NCBI GenBank assembly: GCA_022448665.1
Contig: JAKUUO010000027.1
Coordinates: 1-16,892, forward strand
Origin: Candidatus Thalassarchaeum betae
GTDB lineage: Archaea; Thermoplasmatota; Poseidoniia; Poseidoniales; Thalassarchaeaceae
Length of the DNA: 16,892 bases
Direction: 5' to 3'
Under the pieces are notes generated by a model, which was not told where the DNA came from, made no database searches, and was given only the letters and a program-made list of their open reading frames with translations. The translations under genes and the position numbers were made by a program. Below are positions 1 through 7,880 of this stretch, piece by piece (positions within the stretch are counted from its first letter, which is position 1; every line of letters starts with the position of its first letter).

Positions 1-1815
1 AAAACAATGCAACAATACTGTTCAGTATCTGATGGCGGCTCCTATCGATTTCTACCAGACAGGTATGTAGAAGGGAGTTGCCCAGTCTGTTCCGCGCCGG
101 ATGCTAGGGGGGACCAATGTGATGTTTGTGGTGCTACCTATGAAGCACACGATCTAGTCAACCCTAGATCAAAAATCGACCCGGAATCGGTTATCGAGAT
201 CCGCGACACTGAACACCTTTTCTTCCGATTAGATTTGTTCCAGGATTCTTTGAATTCGCATTACCTTGAACGAATCGATGTCTGGAGGCCAAATGTTCGT
301 GCGATGACCAAGAATTGGTTGGATATGGGACTCAAGCCCCGTGCTGTGACGAGAGATATCCAGTGGGGAATTGATCTACCACTTTCCGGCTCTAATTGGG
401 ACTCAAAGAGGGTATACGTCTGGTTTGAAGCAGTCCAGGGCTACTACACCTGCGCGCGTATTTGGGCAGAAAGGCACGCCGATGGTGCTGGCCACCCTGA
501 TGGAATTGATGCTTGGAAGAATTGGTGGACCGTTTCTAAAGATGGGACGTCCCCCAAGCACTTGTATTTCATGGGCAAGGACAACATCCCTTTCCACACC
601 ATCATATGGCCTGCACTATTGATGGGGATTAACTCCGCCCGATCCGGTTCCCCGCCCTCCCATGCCCCCGAACCAGGTAATCTAGCTCTTGAGTCCAACG
701 TCCCTGCCAATGAATACCTAATGCTGCAAGGGGGGCAATTCAGTAAGAGTAGGAGGCATGCCGTCTGGTTGCCATCATTCCTAGAGAGATTCGACCCTGA
801 TACCCTACGGTATTACCTATCAATCAACATGCCCGAAGGTCACGATACTGATTTCCGTTGGGATGAGTTCGTTGATCGGGTCAACAATGAACTGATAGCC
901 ACCTATGCAAACTTCGTACATCGTGTATTGACGCTTGCCCATAGGCTCCCCAATGATGGTGCGAACCCCCTAACTGAATTCGATCTGCCCGACGCGCATT
1001 CGGATACGTGGGATATCGTAGACAATCACCTAGGGGAGGCAATCAACTCATTGGAGCATCAAAGGTTCAAAGAAGCCCTACGCAGCATAATGAACATCGC
1101 TCAACTAGGGAACTCAATACTGCAGCAAGCAGCACCTTGGAAACATCTCGATGGCAACGATACGCCCGAAGCCCGGGACTCCCTCTCATCTCTCGCATTA
1201 GCGTGGAGGTTGTGTCGCGGTCTAGCAGTTGCTCTACGTCCGTTCATCCCGTTCCAATCAGACAGACTCTGGGGGATGCTTGGTGAGCTATCCGATATCG
1301 ATTCGATACTGTTGGATGCTGCCTTTGACCCCGATTCGCCACTGCAATGGAATGAATCTGAGCCTGTTCCATTATTCGAAAAGTTGGACCTTGATACTAT
1401 CATAACCACCGAGCAATCGTTGATCGACGATCGGGCCCATAGCAAGGACAATGGCCAAAGCGAACCCCCCGTTGATCCGGAGGCTGGTTATATCGAGTTC
1501 GAAGATTTCCTAAAAGTTGAGATGAAGACAGGCAGAATCCTCTCTGTTGATGACCATCCCGATGCAGACAAGCTCTATGTCATCACAATTGAAGATGGGC
1601 CTGAATCGACCAGAACAGTCTGTGCTGGACTGAAAGGAATTTATGAATCGTCTGATTTGGTTGGTAAGAATGTAGTGTACGTAGCCAATCTGAAACCACG
1701 TAAGCTCAGAGGCGTCCTCTCAGAGGGGATGTTACTGGCTGCTGATGATGGTGATGGAGGAGTGTCGATTTTGACGTTAGATGTCGAAATGCCGCCCGGC
1801 TCAATCGTCCGTTAG
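1..1815 (+). CDS. metG: Methionyl-tRNA synthetase, 5'-truncated by the window edge
   Basis: This cytoplasmic enzyme charges tRNA-Met with methionine. The frame is open from base 1, and the first ATG (base 7) lies inside the family's zinc insertion. The Rossmann first half with the HIGH signature is therefore off the window, and the gene is partial rather than short. Numbering from that ATG, a zinc knuckle is formed by C25-x2-C28 and C38-x2-C41. Only one knuckle is present: the second pair of some families is replaced by NPRSKI, as in E. coli-type enzymes. The KMSKS-equivalent loop is FSKSR at 245-249, close to the archaeal FSTSR form. A helical anticodon-binding domain follows. The C-terminal ~105 residues (about 497-602) form a tRNA-binding OB fold (KVEMKTGRI, HPDADKLY, LKPRKLRG, SEGMLLAA). 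The 3' end overlaps convergent tsr3 by 15 bp. Identification is secure. Confidence 0.96.
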   Translation, partial: KTMQQYCSVSDGGSYRFLPDRYVEGSCPVCSAPDARGDQCDVCGATYEAHDLVNPRSKIDPESVIEIRDTEHLFFRLDLFQDSLNSHYLERIDVWRPNVRAMTKNWLDMGLKPRAVTRDIQWGIDLPLSGSNWDSKRVYVWFEAVQGYYTCARIWAERHADGAGHPDGIDAWKNWWTVSKDGTSPKHLYFMGKDNIPFHTIIWPALLMGINSARSGSPPSHAPEPGNLALESNVPANEYLMLQGGQFSKSRRHAVWLPSFLERFDPDTLRYYLSINMPEGHDTDFRWDEFVDRVNNELIATYANFVHRVLTLAHRLPNDGANPLTEFDLPDAHSDTWDIVDNHLGEAINSLEHQRFKEALRSIMNIAQLGNSILQQAAPWKHLDGNDTPEARDSLSSLALAWRLCRGLAVALRPFIPFQSDRLWGMLGELSDIDSILLDAAFDPDSPLQWNESEPVPLFEKLDLDTIITTEQSLIDDRAHSKDNGQSEPPVDPEAGYIEFEDFLKVEMKTGRILSVDDHPDADKLYVITIEDGPESTRTVCAGLKGIYESSDLVGKNVVYVANLKPRKLRGVLSEGMLLAADDGDGGVSILTLDVEMPPGSIVR

Positions 1816-2346
1816 TTCGGGCATATCGAAAAAATCCCATTGCATACGAGCCAGTTCTGAATTCGACACCGCCTGACTGTATGCTAGTAGGGGTTCATGA
1901 TTCAAGTTTAGGAACTGCTCCCCGAAACTGAATGGTAAAATAATCGATTTGGCTTGCTCTGTCCTTCCAGATAGTATCAGTGACACACACAAAGCCTCTG
2001 CAGTGGATAATCTTCCTGGCTTCCCCCATGATACCGGGTTCGCTGCTAGGACCAGTGGTAATGTACGTGGAATGAGGCTAGTATTCGTAGAAATCTCGCT
2101 CAATGATTCTTCGAGTTTCTTCCATGAACAATCAAGTGCTACTATTGATGCTCCCCGATCGATGAGTTTTCGATCATCAGGGCCCAGCAATGCACCTGAA
2201 TTTGGGTCTAGTAGAAACCCTCTCTTAGGTGATTGTCTGACATCGTAGTGGAGAGTAGCATGCCCCCTCCTCTCGAGTGCTCTTGCAGTGCATTTCTTGG
2301 GATCATCTTGATCGAGATGTATCACATGCAGAGGGACATCAGTCAT
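1801..2346 (-). CDS. tsr3: Tsr3, rRNA aminocarboxypropyltransferase (DUF367/RLI-like)
   Basis: Tsr3 transfers the 3-amino-3-carboxypropyl group of S-adenosylmethionine to a modified uridine in the small-subunit rRNA decoding region, late in ribosome maturation. The 181-aa product has the family's expected length. It carries the hallmark blocks: an N-terminal HLDQDDPKKCTA segment, ALDCSWK near the middle, then LPLVLAANPVSWGKPGRLSTAEA and a C-terminal EQFLNLNHEPLLAY. The start was set at 2346 because homology begins at MTDVPLHVIHL; a longer in-frame extension to 2448 would sit within the MBF1 gene and has no family similarity. The ATG overlaps the upstream MBF1 stop by 8 bp (2339-2346), which suggests translational coupling. 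The 3' end overlaps metG by 15 bp tail to tail. The reaction is known from yeast and archaeal homologues; the role here is inferred. Confidence 0.92.
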   Translation of the reverse strand: MTDVPLHVIHLDQDDPKKCTARALERRGHATLHYDVRQSPKRGFLLDPNSGALLGPDDRKLIDRGASIVALDCSWKKLEESLSEISTNTSLIPRTLPLVLAANPVSWGKPGRLSTAEALCVSLILSGRTEQAKSIILPFSFGEQFLNLNHEPLLAYSQAVSNSELARMQWDFFDMPELTDD

Positions 2347-2860
2347 CAATAGCCCCTCTAGATAGGAATTCGTCCAAGGCATCGGCGATTGTGACTTTCC
2401 TATCGGTGCCGCGGATGAGAACCGCATCGGACTGGAATGTAGGCTCACCGTACAATTCGATACCCAGGACCTTCTCTATCTTGCTGAGCAAAGCGTCTGT
2501 TGGTCGGGAGCCATTCTCAACTTTCTGCACAGCGTTGAGCCTCTCATTCATTCGCATCGCAAATTGCCTCTGGTCCCACCCCCTAGCTTCTCGAGCATTA
2601 CGAATTCTAATGTGGAAATCGGAAAATAATTCATTGGACTCGCCTTGCATGATGTTGACATGTGGTTTATGGATTGGTGTTGACGCGGTACGATGGCGAG
2701 AAGAGGAAATCTTCTCAAATGGTGACTCAAACAGAGGGAGTTGCATCTTCTCTATGCATCTGTTGCATGCATCGACCTTGACCTCGGAGGCTATGACCTG
2801 ATGCGTCGAGACGTTGTCCGTGCCGCATAATTCACAGGTACCCATACGAGTCGATTCCAT
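2339..2860 (-). CDS. MBF1-like transcription factor (zinc ribbon plus XRE-type HTH)
   Basis: This is an archaeal multiprotein bridging factor 1 homologue of 173 aa. The N-terminus is a zinc ribbon with C9-x2-C12 and C32-x2-C35. A charged linker follows, then an XRE/Cro-type helix-turn-helix at about residues 107-160 (IRNAREARGWDQRQFAMRM, then LNAVQKVENGSRPTDALLSKIEKVLGIEL). Known MBF1 proteins bridge TBP or the ribosome with regulators; archaeal members have been linked to translation. Its coupling here to the ribosome-maturation gene tsr3 (8-bp overlap) fits a translation-associated role. The start could instead be the second Met, at 2845 (MGTCELCG), since homology begins at the first Cys pair. 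The gene diverges from PAN across a short intergenic region containing a direct repeat. Confidence 0.9.
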   Translation of the reverse strand: MESTRMGTCELCGTDNVSTHQVIASEVKVDACNRCIEKMQLPLFESPFEKISSSRHRTASTPIHKPHVNIMQGESNELFSDFHIRIRNAREARGWDQRQFAMRMNERLNAVQKVENGSRPTDALLSKIEKVLGIELYGEPTFQSDAVLIRGTDRKVTIADALDEFLSRGAIDD

Positions 2861-2918
2861 TCATCCAAAATGAGTCTTTGGTAACAATGGTCAAAAGTGA
2901 GTCTCATTAGTTCATGTC
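2861..2918. promoter_or_regulatory. Divergent MBF1-tsr3 / PAN intergenic region with direct repeat
   Basis: This 58-bp segment must hold the start signals of both divergent units. It contains two near-identical copies of a short element, AAAATGAGTCT at 2867-2877 and AAAAGTGAGTCT at 2893-2904, in direct orientation and spaced about 26 bp (roughly 2.5 helical turns). No convincing TATA box is visible on either strand. The repeat could be an operator, but that is inference. Confidence 0.35.
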
Positions 2919-4157
2919 ATGGCAACCGAAGTGGAGACCCCACCGACCGACCCGGAAGACGGCGACATCGCATCATTTCCTACACCTCGAAAATCCCTCG
3001 ACAATCTGCAAGCAGAGCTGAAGGACCTTTCAGATACAGCCCAGCAGCTGCTTACCGAGAAATTGTTCCTAGAGAATGAGTGTGCTCAGTTGAAGAAACG
3101 TACTAATCGGTTGGACGAAGAACTCAGGAACCTCAGAACCCCTCCCTTCGTCATAGGTTACATACAAGACAGAGTGGGTGATAATGCGGTGGTTAGAAAT
3201 TCGAATGGTACAGTATTCTTAGTGAGTGTGAACAGGCGTTTGGACGAAGACCTGCTACTCCCTGGTGCCAGAGTGGCTTTGAATCAAGACACCCTTTCAA
3301 TTATCAAAGTGCTAGACGACTCCTGGGATCCCCTCGTATCAGGAGCAGAGATCATCGTAAAGCCACAAACAACATTTTCTGACATGGGTGGTGTGGATGA
3401 GCAAATCAAACAAATCAGGCAAGCCATCGAGTTGCCCTTCGAAAGACCTGAAGCATTCAGAAAATTCGGTATTGAACCTCCTAAGGGAGTACTGATTACT
3501 GGACCACCTGGAACCGGGAAGACCATGCTCGCCAAAGCTGTAGCCAATTCCACTAAAGTCACTTTTTTGGGGCTGGTCGGTTCTGAATTGGCTCAAAAGT
3601 ACATTGGCGAAGGTGGGCGAATGGTACGAGAACTGTTTGATTTAGCGCGGAAGCGGGCTCCGGCCATCATTTTCATCGATGAAATTGATGCCATCGGCTC
3701 CAAGAGGTTGGATATGGCTACCTCAGGCGACAGAGAAGTACAGAGGACCCTCATGCAACTTCTGGCAGAGTTGGATGGTTTTGAGACTCTTGACGACGTC
3801 AAGGTCATAGCTGCCACTAACAGGCCCGAACTACTCGATGCGGCACTTCTCAGGCCTGGACGGTTCGATAGGATAATCGATATCAAACTACCCAATCCAG
3901 ATGCCAGGGAGCGTATTTTCGAAGTCCACTGCAAGCACATGCCTCTGTCTGGTAGCGTGAGTTTTCGTAAACTGGCTATTTCAACCGAAGGATACAGTGG
4001 AGCTGAAATCAAATCTGTAGTCATTGAAGCAGGTATGCAAGCTATTTCTGACGGCAGGTCATCCTGCAATTACAATGACTTCTCAGACGCTATATCGTCG
4101 ATTGACTGCATACGCAAGGAGTCTGAACACAACGGCCCCGATTCGCTATACAGATGA
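2919..4157 (+). CDS. pan: Proteasome-activating nucleotidase (PAN), AAA+ unfoldase
   Basis: PAN forms a hexameric ATPase ring that unfolds substrates and feeds them into the archaeal 20S proteasome. The 412-aa product has the full architecture. An acidic N-terminus is followed by a coiled coil (about 25-72, leucine-rich and highly charged), an OB domain (about 75-145) and the AAA+ module. Visible motifs are FSDMGGVDEQI, Walker A GPPGTGKT (195-202), pore loop FLGLVG, Walker B IIFIDE (250-255), sensor-1 AATNRPE and the arginine-finger segment LLRPGRFDR. The protein ends in Leu-Tyr-Arg, a hydrophobic-Tyr-X (HbYX) tail, which in the family docks into the proteasome alpha ring and opens its gate. 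This argues for proteasome partnering rather than a Cdc48-type role. The ATG at 2919 starts the frame, 58 bp from the divergent MBF1 gene. Downstream ftcD follows after 38 bp. Confidence 0.97.
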   Translation: MATEVETPPTDPEDGDIASFPTPRKSLDNLQAELKDLSDTAQQLLTEKLFLENECAQLKKRTNRLDEELRNLRTPPFVIGYIQDRVGDNAVVRNSNGTVFLVSVNRRLDEDLLLPGARVALNQDTLSIIKVLDDSWDPLVSGAEIIVKPQTTFSDMGGVDEQIKQIRQAIELPFERPEAFRKFGIEPPKGVLITGPPGTGKTMLAKAVANSTKVTFLGLVGSELAQKYIGEGGRMVRELFDLARKRAPAIIFIDEIDAIGSKRLDMATSGDREVQRTLMQLLAELDGFETLDDVKVIAATNRPELLDAALLRPGRFDRIIDIKLPNPDARERIFEVHCKHMPLSGSVSFRKLAISTEGYSGAEIKSVVIEAGMQAISDGRSSCNYNDFSDAISSIDCIRKESEHNGPDSLYR

Positions 4158-4195
4158 TTAGCAATCCTCATCACTCGTAGCCCCGAGCAGCCACT

Positions 4196-5242
4196 GTGGA
4201 CGGGCCGTTGATCGAGTGTGTGCCCAATTTCAGCGAGGGCAGAGATACCACAGTCATCGAAGCGATAACTGCGTCCATAGAAGCAGTAGAAGGGGTTTCA
4301 ATCCTAGATGTTGACATGGGTCACGACTTCAATCGCACTGTAGTAACCATGGTAGGTGAGCCTGAGGCGGTTCTCGAGGCGGCAATTTCCTGCACATCCG
4401 TTGCTATTGAGCTAATCGACATGAGAAATCACACTGGTGAGCATGCACGAATGGGGGCTGTCGACGTTGTACCCTTCATCCCATTACGAGGAGCCTCGAT
4501 GAATTCTTGCGTATCTCTTTCTGAAAGGTACGCCAAAGCCGTCTCGGACCGTTTCGACTTACCGGTATTCCTGTATGCTGAGTCCGCTAGGAGTGATCAG
4601 AGAGTCAGGCTCCCAGATATTCGGAGAGGGGAGTACGAAGGTTTCCGAGAGAAAATTTCCTTGCCTGATTGGGCTCCCGACTTCGGTCCCGCTGAGTTCA
4701 AACCGAAAATGGGTGCTACCGCGTCTGGAGCTCGCCACATTCTGATTGCCTACAATGTAAACCTCAACACTTCGGACAAGGCGAAGGCCAGTGCCATAGC
4801 AGGAATAATCAGAACCAGTGGTGTAATTGTACGAGATGGAAACGGTGACAAGGTGGTGGGTGTTGACGGTAAACCAGTCAGGAAGCCGGGTATGTTTCAA
4901 TCCCTTCAAGCCGCGGGATGGATGTACAAGGAAGATACTGCCCAAGTATCGATGAACCTGTTGGATCACAACGTCACTGGCTTGCACACCGTTACTGATG
5001 CGATAAGGTCCGAGGCCAGTAAATTGGGCCTTGCTGCTGTAGCTGGTGAACTAGTAGGACTGGTACCGCTTGCTGCGATGATATCCGCGGGTAGGCACTA
5101 TCACAATGAGCCAGACACTGCCGACGAAGATGGGTTGGTACAATCGGCAATCAACGGTCTTATGTTGGATGACTTGGGTGAGTTCGATGCCCTCAACAGC
5201 ATCATAGAGTGGTCGCTCGACAGGAAATTTGGTGGTGATTGA
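4196..5242 (+). CDS. ftcD: Glutamate formimidoyltransferase (FTCD N-terminal type)
   Basis: This enzyme transfers the formimino group of N-formimino-L-glutamate to tetrahydrofolate, giving glutamate and 5-formimino-THF, the last step of histidine degradation by the folate route. The 348-aa product aligns along its length with the transferase half of vertebrate FTCD: ECVPNFSEGRD at the N-terminus, LDVDMGHDFNRTVV, HTGEHARMGAVDVVPFIP, DWAPDFGP, MGATASGARH and VSMNLLDHNVTGLHTV. The second His of HTGEH (H83) matches the catalytic His82 of the human enzyme. GTG at 4196 is the start that gives the expected N-terminus (about 6 residues before CVPNFSEG). The stop TGA is followed at once by the cyclodeaminase ATG in the same frame. 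No clear promoter is seen in the 38 bp after PAN. Confidence 0.95.
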   Translation: MDGPLIECVPNFSEGRDTTVIEAITASIEAVEGVSILDVDMGHDFNRTVVTMVGEPEAVLEAAISCTSVAIELIDMRNHTGEHARMGAVDVVPFIPLRGASMNSCVSLSERYAKAVSDRFDLPVFLYAESARSDQRVRLPDIRRGEYEGFREKISLPDWAPDFGPAEFKPKMGATASGARHILIAYNVNLNTSDKAKASAIAGIIRTSGVIVRDGNGDKVVGVDGKPVRKPGMFQSLQAAGWMYKEDTAQVSMNLLDHNVTGLHTVTDAIRSEASKLGLAAVAGELVGLVPLAAMISAGRHYHNEPDTADEDGLVQSAINGLMLDDLGEFDALNSIIEWSLDRKFGGD

Positions 5243-5857
5243 ATGAATGATGGTTATGAGGACGTTCTCGAAGCCATAGCATCAGATTCGCCGACTCCAG
5301 GAGGTGGCTCAGTAGCTGCTTTATCGCTTGCACATTCGTATGCATTGGCAACTATGGTGGTCCGCCTAACGCTCAAAAGCGATAAGTGGGCAGAAGGCCA
5401 CTCTATTTCTGAAAAGCTACTGGTTCAATGCGAAACGGGAATGCCACGTGCGCAAGAGCTTGCAGTACTGGATGCGGAGTCGTTTGATGCCGTCATTCGT
5501 GCCTTCAGGATGCCTAGGGGCAGCGATGAAGAAGTATCTGCACGCGAGCAAGCTATCGCAAAGGGATACCTGGAGGCGGCTAATATTCCATTGAACACCG
5601 CCCAGGTGTCGCTGGAGCTCATGCGCTCTATGTTTCCGTTCGCCAGTGTATGCAACGCTAATGCCATCACTGATCTCGGAGCTGCTTGCTACATGGCTCA
5701 TACAGCCATCGTGATTGCTATTCTCAACATTCGAATCAACATTGGGTTCATGTTTGAAGAGGATTCGGCACCTTACGAACAGATTGTTTCTTTAATCGAA
5801 AACGAAGCCGACGACTTAGTGTCACTTACCATGAATGTAATTAACAACAGGATGTGA
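5243..5857 (+). CDS. fchA: Formimidoyltetrahydrofolate cyclodeaminase (FTCD C-terminal type)
   Basis: This enzyme converts 5-formimino-THF to 5,10-methenyl-THF and releases ammonia. The 204-aa product is the size of the stand-alone cyclodeaminase/cyclohydrolase family (PF04961-like) and is mostly helical. The N-terminal signature SPTPGGGSVAALS (residues 16-28) and the later NANAITDLGAA segment are characteristic. The gene abuts ftcD with zero spacing and in the same reading frame, so order and frame match the fused vertebrate FTCD with one stop codon between them. Members of this family can instead be methenyl-THF cyclohydrolases; the direct pairing with ftcD inside a hut cluster favours the cyclodeaminase role. 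Gene-symbol usage varies in this family. Confidence 0.9.
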   Translation: MNDGYEDVLEAIASDSPTPGGGSVAALSLAHSYALATMVVRLTLKSDKWAEGHSISEKLLVQCETGMPRAQELAVLDAESFDAVIRAFRMPRGSDEEVSAREQAIAKGYLEAANIPLNTAQVSLELMRSMFPFASVCNANAITDLGAACYMAHTAIVIAILNIRINIGFMFEEDSAPYEQIVSLIENEADDLVSLTMNVINNRM

Positions 5858-5900
5858 TTATCTGGGATTTGCTGAGGATGTTTGCATCGGCATTCCTGAT

Positions 5901-7868
5901 GTGCTCCCTGTTGCTGTGTCTTTGGACGAAACCATCGATCATGCGCCCTCCCGACCAGTCGGTCTCTCATCGGAACAGAAGAGGCTTGCATTGAGGAACG
6001 CCCTGAGATACTTCCCTTCCGAGTGGCACTCCGAGCTGTCTACCGAGTTTTCCCACGAGTTAGAGACATTCGGCCATATTTACATGCACAGATTCAGGCC
6101 CCAATATCACATGCATGCCAGACCAATTGAAGAGTATCCGGCAGTAAACCAGCACTGTGCTGCAATTATGATGATGATTCAGAACAATCTCGACCCCCAA
6201 GTAGCTCAATACCCTCACGAATTAGTGACATACGGAGGAAACGGCTCGGTTTTCCAAAACTGGATCCAATACAGGCTTACGATGTCTTACCTCTCAGTCA
6301 TGAACCAGAATCAGACCCTAGTGATGTATTCTGGCCACCCTCTCGGCCTATTCCCTTCAGATTCTAATTCACCCCGGGTGATAGTGACGAATGGTATGGT
6401 GATACCTAACCACTCATCCCAGGATGACTACGAGCAAATGAGTGCTATTGGCGTCACCCAATACGGCCAGATGACTGCTGGTTCGTACATGTACATAGGC
6501 CCGCAAGGCATAGTTCATGGTACAACAATCACCCTGCTCAATGCTGCTCGGAAATACCTCGGAATATCAGCTGAGCAGGGATTGGGGGGGGTCCTATTCG
6601 TCACTTCAGGACTGGGTGGGATGTCTGGTGCTCAGGCGAAAGCAGCAGTCATATCTGGAGCGGTTGCAATTATTGCTGAATGCAACGAATTCGCGGCTAA
6701 GAAAAGGCACCAACAGGGTTGGCTCTCCGAACTACATTATGATGTGCAAAACCTATTGGATCGTGCCGAGCAAGCTAAGTTGAATCAGGAAGCGGTTTCT
6801 CTCGGATATGTCGGAAACGTAGTGGAACTATGGGAGGCCCTCATAGATAGGGGGGTATGCCCTGAGTTGGGTAGCGACCAGACAAGCCTGCATAATCCCT
6901 GGTTAGGTGGCTATATGCCAGCAGGATTAACCTACGCCGACGGAATAAAGGCACTGAAAGATGACCCCGAGCGATTCAGGGACGAGGTCAAGTCTAGTCT
7001 AATCAGACATGTAAAAGCGATCAATACCTTGTCGGATATGGGGATGCATTTCTGGGACTACGGTAACGCATTCCTGCTCGAGGCTTCCAAAGCCGGTGCT
7101 GACGTGTTTGCTGAGGACGGTAGTTTCCGCTACCCATCTTATGTTGAGGACATCATGGGGCCGATATGCTTCGACTACGGCTTCGGACCATTTAGATGGG
7201 TCTGCACTTCGGGATCTCAGGAAGATCTAGATGTGACCGACCGATTGGCCTCTGAAGTCCTCCATGAACTGTGTGAGTCAGCCTCTAGTGGTAACAGACT
7301 TCAGTACATGGACAATATACGATGGATAGAGAATGCTCGTTTGCATGAACTGGTTGTAGGTAGCAAAGCCAGAATACTGTATGCGGATGAAAAGGGGAGG
7401 AGGGGGATAGCCTCAACATTCAACGAGGCGATCTCAACGGGGATGATATCCGCTCCGGTGGTCATAGGAAGGGACCATCACGACGTAGGAGGAACTGATA
7501 GCCCATACAGGGAGACTGCCAACATCAAGGACGGCTCGATGTTCACGGCTGATATGTCGGTCCACAACTTCGTTGGAGACTCCTTCAGAGGTGCTACGTG
7601 GGTCAGTCTGCACAATGGGGGGGGTGTCGGCTGGGGCGAGGCGATCAACGGTGGTTTCGGTATGGTGCTCGATGGCTCCGGGGATTGTGAAAAGCGAATC
7701 CATTCTGTGCTTTCATGGGATGTGAACAATGGAATCGCCCGAAGGGCATGGGCAAACAATCCGGGTTCTATCTCTTCTATCCGACTCGCCATGGATCGGA
7801 TTGACGGTCTCTCAGTCACACTACCAAATGATGTCGATGAACGCATTTTGGGACAATATTTCGGCTAG
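5901..7868 (+). CDS. hutU: Urocanate hydratase, long (eukaryote-like) type
   Basis: Urocanase hydrates urocanate to 4-imidazolone-5-propanoate using tightly bound NAD+ as an electrophile; it is the second step of histidine degradation. The 655-aa product is clearly longer than the ~555-aa enzymes of Pseudomonas or Bacillus and matches the ~670-aa type known from vertebrates and some bacteria. N-terminal ALRNALRYFP and GHIYMHRFRP, then QELVTYGGNG-like PHELVTYGGNGSVF and MYSGHPLGLFPS, are visible. The dinucleotide-binding glycine cluster GLGGMSGAQ is at 237-245. The active-site Cys lies in FRWVCTSG (C435). DRDHHDV-like GRDHHDVGGTDSP and HNGGGVGWGE occur near the C-terminus. GTG at 5901 is the only plausible start: the frame stays open upstream but has no ATG or GTG, and the next in-frame ATG would delete conserved sequence. 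It lies 43 bp after fchA and 12 bp before hutH. Confidence 0.96.
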   Translation: MLPVAVSLDETIDHAPSRPVGLSSEQKRLALRNALRYFPSEWHSELSTEFSHELETFGHIYMHRFRPQYHMHARPIEEYPAVNQHCAAIMMMIQNNLDPQVAQYPHELVTYGGNGSVFQNWIQYRLTMSYLSVMNQNQTLVMYSGHPLGLFPSDSNSPRVIVTNGMVIPNHSSQDDYEQMSAIGVTQYGQMTAGSYMYIGPQGIVHGTTITLLNAARKYLGISAEQGLGGVLFVTSGLGGMSGAQAKAAVISGAVAIIAECNEFAAKKRHQQGWLSELHYDVQNLLDRAEQAKLNQEAVSLGYVGNVVELWEALIDRGVCPELGSDQTSLHNPWLGGYMPAGLTYADGIKALKDDPERFRDEVKSSLIRHVKAINTLSDMGMHFWDYGNAFLLEASKAGADVFAEDGSFRYPSYVEDIMGPICFDYGFGPFRWVCTSGSQEDLDVTDRLASEVLHELCESASSGNRLQYMDNIRWIENARLHELVVGSKARILYADEKGRRGIASTFNEAISTGMISAPVVIGRDHHDVGGTDSPYRETANIKDGSMFTADMSVHNFVGDSFRGATWVSLHNGGGVGWGEAINGGFGMVLDGSGDCEKRIHSVLSWDVNNGIARRAWANNPGSISSIRLAMDRIDGLSVTLPNDVDERILGQYFG

Positions 7869-7880
7869 CGCGATATTCTA

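Noticed and set aside
7..1815. Treating the first ATG at base 7 as the true metG start
   Set aside because: It falls in the zinc insertion of MetRS; the catalytic N-terminal half is missing, so the gene is cut by the window edge.
2277..2801. A 174-codon open frame on the plus strand opposite MBF1
   Set aside because: It lies antisense to a gene with clear zinc-ribbon and HTH motifs, shows no recognisable domain, and looks like a frame shadow.
3593..4069. A 158-codon minus-strand frame inside PAN
   Set aside because: It is antisense to the conserved AAA+ core; its Ser/Leu-rich translation is typical of shadow frames.
5858..5900. Upstream extension of hutU in frame (open back through 5858)
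   Set aside because: No ATG or GTG occurs in this stretch; only a CTG at 5862 could serve, and the residues before the GTG at 5901 do not match known urocanases.
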